Shown: piece after piece, positions 60,685 to 64,000 of the stretch
Layout: each line of letters begins with the position of its first letter
How positions within the stretch are numbered: position 1 is the first letter of the stretch
Assembly (NCBI GenBank): GCA_024398365.1
Contig: JAKSJG010000001.1
Span: 62,001 to 126,000, forward strand
DNA: 64,000 bases
DNA from: Bacteroidales bacterium
Lineage (GTDB): Bacteria; Bacteroidota; Bacteroidia; Bacteroidales; UBA932
Direction: 5' to 3'
Made by a program: the position numbers and the translations under genes
The notes under the pieces: model-generated
What the model was told of the DNA's origin: nothing
What the model saw: the letters and a program-made list of their open reading frames with translations, nothing else
Database searches by the model: none

Positions 60685-62790
60685 TCAGGTGTGCGGGTTT
60701 GACCTGCCGTTTGCGCAATCGGTTTTGTTCATGTTGAATATGCAGTCCGCCATTGCAGCATTGTCGCTGCGGTGGGTTATCATCATCACGCTGCCGCCGG
60801 CATCGCAGAAGCTCCGCGCCGCGCTGAGTATGTAGCGCTGGGATTCCTCGTCGAGGGATGATGTCGCCTCGTCGAGTATGAGCACTTTCGGGTCGCGGTA
60901 GAGGGCCCTGGCCATCGCCAGCCTCTGCCTCTGGCCGCCGGAAAGCAGGGCGCCGCGTTCTCCGATGACGGTGAGTATGCCCATGGGGAGGCCGGTGATG
61001 AAGTCCTTGAGCCCCAGCTCGGATATGAGGCCGGAAACTTTTTCCGTGTCGGGGTCGCGGCTGGCCCCTGTGATATTGTCCAGCACCGAGCAGTTCATCA
61101 GCGCCGGGTCCTGCGGTACTATGGACACGTAGCTGCGCCACTGCGAAATGTCGATCAGGGATATGTCCGTGCCGTCAAGCAGTATCCTGCCTCCGCCGGG
61201 CCTGTAGTCCCGCATGAGCAGGGCCGCCAGCGAGCTCTTGCCGCAGCCGCTTTCCCCGCAGATGGCGGTGATCCTGCCCGCCGGTAGATCCAGGTTGAAA
61301 TGTTCGAGCAGGGTCGGGCAGCCCGGGTAGGAGAAGCTGATGTCCTTGAAATGTATGTCCAGGGCCCTGTCCGCGCTCAGCTCCAGTGCGCCCTTGTCCT
61401 CCGGTTCCAGGAGGGTGATGTCCATGAGCCTCTCCATCGCTATGCGGGCTTCGGAGTATTCCTCGCTGATCTCCGAAAGCTGGATGAGAGGCGATGAGAA
61501 GTATGCCATCAGCGAATAGAAGGAGACGAGTTCGCCGGTGGTCAGCCTGCCCTTGAGTATGAATGCCGCGCCGAAGGTGAGCACTGTGATCACCATCAGT
61601 TTGGAGATGGCTTCTCCGGCCGTGGCGAATGCGCTGACGGTGCGTCCTCCCGAGAAAAGGCTGCCGCAGAGCGTGGCGTAGCGCCTTTCCAGCTTGAGAT
61701 ATGCCGTCCCGCCGCGGTCGAAATGCTTGAGTGTGCTGATGGACGAGATGCACTCCACGCTCTGCTCCTCGAAGGCCGCCGCATCCTCGATCAGGCGCCT
61801 GCGTACCTTGCGGTTGACCTGGTCGGAGATGACGAACAGTATGATGTACAGCGGCACGAAGGCGAAGGTTATCAGCGCCAGCTGCCAGTTGTAATTGAAC
61901 ATCAGCACCGCCGAGGCGCCGAGTATGGCTATGCCCGTGAAGATCTCCGTCATGCCTGATATCAGGAAATTGCGCACCTTCATGGCGTCCGATATCCTGG
62001 AGTTGAGTTCACCCGTGCTGCGGTGGGCGAAGAAGCCTGCCGGCAGGGAGAACAGATGTCTCAGGTAGTTGAGTATCAGGCTGCCGTCTATCCTGATGCC
62101 AGCGCGGAGCATGTATATGGAGCGGCAGTAGCCTATGATGAGGCTGCATATCGTGATGAGGCCCATCAGCAGGCCGGTGCTCAGCAGGGCAGGGATGTCC
62201 CCGGAGGGAATGAGCCTGTCTATGACTCTCTGGAGGAACACTGCTGTGAATATGCCGGCGACCATATATATAAAAGACCCCAGCAGCGCCATCAGAAAAT
62301 CGCCCGGGTAGCAAGCAAGAATAGAAAAGATGCGTTTGAAAGAAGAAACGCTTTTGTGGCGATCGACGGCTTTGCCGGGGTCTGGGGTCATTATTATGAG
62401 ATAGCCGCTCCAGAGCGTTCTGAGGCGGTCTGCGGATATCCTGACATGCTTGCCGAGGGCAGGGTCCATGATGACGGCCCTGCCGCGGCGGAAGCCGTAC
62501 AGCACCACGAAATGCAGGTCCCCGTTGTCCTTCACCACATGAAGTATGGCCGGGCTGTCCAGCCCTTTGAGGGCCTGTACGTCCCTGTCCGGGGATTTGT
62601 AGCCGCCGGCTTCGAAGCCCAGGGCCCTGCATGCGTCCAGCACGCCCTTGGCGGAGGTGCCGAGGCTGTCCGTGCCGGAGGATTCACGTATCACGGTCAG
62701 CGGTATGTCGTGTCCGTAATACCTTGCCACGGAGCAGATGGATGCCGCTCCGCAGTCGGTGATGTCATGCTGCTTGATGTCAGTCTTCAT
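60685..62790 (-). CDS. peptidase-containing ABC exporter (C39 type, PCAT)
   Basis: This protein cuts double-glycine leaders and exports the cores. The N-terminal C39 peptidase (residues ~1-135) has the oxyanion Gln 7, nucleophile Cys 13 (TDCGAAS), His 93 (DLHFVVLYG) and Asp 109 (MDPA), so the protease looks active. The membrane domain (about 155-440) has six helices. The ATPase has Walker A GESGCGKS at about 512-519, signature LSGGQRQRL at 616, Walker B VLILDE at 636 and the H-loop His near 673. Length 701, as in PCAT1-like exporters. It is preceded by a terminator-like hairpin and followed by peptides B and A. Confidence 0.95.
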   Translation of the reverse strand: MKTDIKQHDITDCGAASICSVARYYGHDIPLTVIRESSGTDSLGTSAKGVLDACRALGFEAGGYKSPDRDVQALKGLDSPAILHVVKDNGDLHFVVLYGFRRGRAVIMDPALGKHVRISADRLRTLWSGYLIIMTPDPGKAVDRHKSVSSFKRIFSILACYPGDFLMALLGSFIYMVAGIFTAVFLQRVIDRLIPSGDIPALLSTGLLMGLITICSLIIGYCRSIYMLRAGIRIDGSLILNYLRHLFSLPAGFFAHRSTGELNSRISDAMKVRNFLISGMTEIFTGIAILGASAVLMFNYNWQLALITFAFVPLYIILFVISDQVNRKVRRRLIEDAAAFEEQSVECISSISTLKHFDRGGTAYLKLERRYATLCGSLFSGGRTVSAFATAGEAISKLMVITVLTFGAAFILKGRLTTGELVSFYSLMAYFSSPLIQLSEISEEYSEARIAMERLMDITLLEPEDKGALELSADRALDIHFKDISFSYPGCPTLLEHFNLDLPAGRITAICGESGCGKSSLAALLMRDYRPGGGRILLDGTDISLIDISQWRSYVSIVPQDPALMNCSVLDNITGASRDPDTEKVSGLISELGLKDFITGLPMGILTVIGERGALLSGGQRQRLAMARALYRDPKVLILDEATSSLDEESQRYILSAARSFCDAGGSVMMITHRSDNAAMADCIFNMNKTDCANGRSNPHT

Positions 62791-62801
62791 TTTCCTTTCC
62801 T

Positions 62802-62848
62802 AAAAAGGGGAGCGCTCTCCCGCCTCATGTCTTCTGCACGCGCTCCCC
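62802..62848 (-). terminator. terminator/attenuator before the exporter gene
   Basis: GGGGAGCGC (62807-62815) and GCGCTCCCC (62840-62848) form a perfect 9-bp stem with a 24-base loop. On the minus strand a T-run (62802-62806) follows. It lies between the small membrane peptide gene and the exporter gene, so it would end many transcripts after the small gene and let a fraction read on. Confidence 0.7.
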
Positions 62849-62859
62849 GTTCATTACAG

Positions 62860-63009
62860 TCATCCTGCCATCACAAGGACGAAGCTGGCGCATGCGATGA
62901 CCGACGTCAGTATGAATACTGCCGTCAGAGCTCCGCCGCCCTTGGGCAGCAGACCTTCCACGGTTACCTTGATGTCCGTTACGGGGAGGGTGTCATCTGT
63001 GCGCGCCAT
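62860..63009 (-). CDS. 49-residue membrane peptide at the head of the export locus
   Basis: The start codon is ATG at 63009 and the stop TGA at 62860. The first 23 residues (MARTDDTLPVTDIKVTVEGL) are soluble and mildly acidic. After PKGGG a single membrane helix (ALTAVFILTSVIACASFVLVMA) ends the peptide. A Glu eight residues before the second Gly mimics a double-glycine leader, but the neighbouring hydrophobic positions do not fit. An anchored accessory or immunity peptide is as likely as a precursor. I do not recognise a family. It is flanked by 108 bases upstream with no clear promoter (a TTTCTTTG-like element at 63035-63042) and a terminator downstream. Confidence 0.6.
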   Translation of the reverse strand: MARTDDTLPVTDIKVTVEGLLPKGGGALTAVFILTSVIACASFVLVMAG

Positions 63010-63117
63010 ATTCCTTTGCTTTGGTTTCGGGAGGCAAAGAAAAGGCGTGTTTCAGGAATGCGTATGCGCAAAACGCAATTTTTTCGGGGCTGTCCGGAAT
63101 TTGTAGGACCGTTTTTT

Positions 63118-63603
63118 TTAGAAAAGTGACTTCAAATACGGGAAAAATGTTTTTGCAAGATTCAGCATGAACGGATACAGCTTTGAATCAGCGAGTTTCT
63201 CTTCCGATATGAATCCTGTGAGCTCGTTGAGCGAATCTATCATATAGACCACCAGGGATACGATGAGCATGAAGATGAACAGCGATAGCAGAATGCCCAG
63301 CAGCCTGTTGAGGAAGCCGACAGGTGTGGCGGAAATGGCCTTCTGTATGATATTGCCCAGCAGGTTGAGCACCAGGGCCACCGCCGCGAAGATGATGATG
63401 AAGGATACTGTCTTCGCCCAGAACGGCTGCATCTTGACGAGACCGGTCACCCATTGCGACACGGGGTCGGCGAATCTCAGCGAAAGTGTGATGCCGAGAT
63501 ATATGACCGCTACTGATATTATCTGTCTTACGAGGCCGTTCTTGATGCCGAAGTAAAGTGACGGCAGGAGGCAGACCAGGATTACGATGTCTATTGAACC
63601 CAT
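63118..63603 (-). CDS. CvpA family membrane protein
   Basis: This protein has 161 residues with four predicted membrane helices (about 3-20, 26-43, 60-86 and 103-127) and a short C-terminal tail. IDIVILVCLLPSLYFGIKNGLVRQI is the usual CvpA N-terminus. CvpA is named for its need in colicin V production in E. coli, though it also affects envelope stress and purine-related traits. Here it lies just upstream of the peptide export locus, so a link is possible but unproven. It is divergent from ileS, with overlapping promoters between. Confidence 0.88.
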   Translation of the reverse strand: MGSIDIVILVCLLPSLYFGIKNGLVRQIISVAVIYLGITLSLRFADPVSQWVTGLVKMQPFWAKTVSFIIIFAAVALVLNLLGNIIQKAISATPVGFLNRLLGILLSLFIFMLIVSLVVYMIDSLNELTGFISEEKLADSKLYPFMLNLAKTFFPYLKSLF

Positions 63604-63623
63604 ATTATTTTGTTTGCAGGCTT

Positions 63624-63654
63624 CAAAATTACTGAATTATCGTATCTTTGCAAA
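63624..63654 (-). promoter_or_regulatory. cvpA-family gene promoter
   Basis: On the minus strand TTTG at 63654-63651 and TAATTTTG at 63631-63624 are separated by 19 bases, an excellent fit to the Bacteroidetes consensus. The leader is about 15-20 bases. Confidence 0.7.
63643..63650 (+). promoter_or_regulatory. -7 element for ileS
   Basis: TATCTTTG at 63643-63650 lies 20 bases before the ileS ATG at 63671. It lies inside the spacer of the divergent CvpA-family promoter, so the two may compete for RNA polymerase. Confidence 0.6.
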
Positions 63655-63670
63655 TTCAAATCATTAACGT

Positions 63671-64000
63671 ATGAGTTTTCGTGAGTATAAGAAGCTCGAT
63701 CTGGTCGAGATAAACAACACAGTATTGGAGAAGTGGCAGCGTGAAGACGCATTTGCCGGTAGTTTGAAATTGCGTGAGGGTGCACCCCGCTTCATTTTCC
63801 ATGAGGGTCCTCCTTCCGCCAACGGCATGCCTGGCATCCACCATGTGATGGCGCGTTCCATTAAGGACGCCATCTGCCGCTACAAGACCCAGAAGGGCTT
63901 CCTGGTGCAGCGCAAGGCCGGCTGGGACACCCACGGACTGCCTGTTGAGCTTGGCGTCGAGAAGATGCTCGGCATCACCAAGGAGGACATTGGCAAGAAG
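63671..64000 (+). CDS. ileS: isoleucine-tRNA ligase, 3' end cut by the window
   Basis: The first 110 residues are visible. FIFHEGPPSANGMPGIHH and AGWDTHGLPVELGVEK are the class I IleRS start. The HIGH-type motif reads GIHH (residues 55-58) rather than HxGH: positions one and three are exchanged, as in a branch of type 2 (eukaryote-like) IleRS. Bacteroidetes IleRS of this type are around 1100 residues, so most of the gene lies beyond the window. It is transcribed from TATCTTTG at 63643-63650. Confidence 0.95.
   Translation, partial: MSFREYKKLDLVEINNTVLEKWQREDAFAGSLKLREGAPRFIFHEGPPSANGMPGIHHVMARSIKDAICRYKTQKGFLVQRKAGWDTHGLPVELGVEKMLGITKEDIGKK

Noticed and set aside
63035..63042. TTTCTTTG as the promoter of the 49-residue peptide gene
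   Set aside because: It lacks the TA of TAnnTTTG and has no -33 TTTG at the proper distance; too weak to list as a promoter.

Overview
The window is a 64 kb piece of a Bacteroidota chromosome, most likely order Bacteroidales and of fairly high GC. Three things point there. Promoters match the Bacteroidetes housekeeping consensus (-33 TTTG, -7 TAnnTTTG) and Shine-Dalgarno sites are weak or absent. Several families are typical of the group: pRiA4b ORF-3-like, DUF4252, DUF4369/TlpA-like, ExbB with a signal peptide and acidic Ala/Glu linker, and a eukaryote-like IleRS. The division cluster has the order mraZ-rsmH-ftsL-ftsI-murE-mraY-murD-ftsW-murG-murC-ftsQ-ftsA-ftsZ without murF or ddl. I cannot place it below order level.

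Layout. 0-11.6 kb (+): pRiA4b-like partial gene, miaA, recQ, an FKBP lipoprotein, a glutamine synthetase-family protein, an MsbA-like ABC exporter, an acyl-CoA ligase, dCMP deaminase and an S41 protease. 11.6-12.65 kb: a gene-free, highly structured intergenic region with 116-bp tandem repeats. 12.65-24.5 kb (-): TonB-like protein, udk, asnS, alkaline phosphatase, an ExbB/ExbD module, ansA, tatD, dprA, queA and an HtrA protease. 24.6-26.2 kb (+): mtgA and a phosphodiester glycosidase. 26.1-44.0 kb (-): truB, rpiB and gltX, then the whole dcw cluster, read from a promoter that carries a four-repeat MraZ operator. 44.2-57.1 kb: mixed housekeeping genes (dnaX, lptB, nadE, prs, engB, ribF, xseAB, greA, HIT, a thioredoxin-fold lipoprotein) with a nucleoside-gate protein and a porin-like protein.

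57.1-63.1 kb (-) is the accessory part and the best candidate for an undescribed system. A C39-peptidase ABC exporter is followed by two tiny genes for peptides with double-glycine leaders, then a TolC-type outer-membrane factor and a MacA/HlyD-type adaptor, with tsaB at the end. Upstream, a 49-residue membrane peptide gene is separated from the exporter by a terminator-like hairpin. The set forms a complete type I pathway: the exporter would cut the leaders and pump the peptides out through the adaptor and outer-membrane factor. The peptide cores (35 and 43 residues) are cationic and amphipathic, like a two-peptide bacteriocin. Both are short and easily missed in annotation, and no immunity gene is recognisable.

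Other points worth attention are a 16-bp inverted repeat that buries the dprA start codon, near-leaderless promoters at dnaX, mtgA, tatD and xseA, the swapped GIHH signature in the IleRS at the right edge, and a thioredoxin-fold lipoprotein without its CxxC. No rRNA, tRNA, CRISPR array, insertion sequence or prophage was seen.
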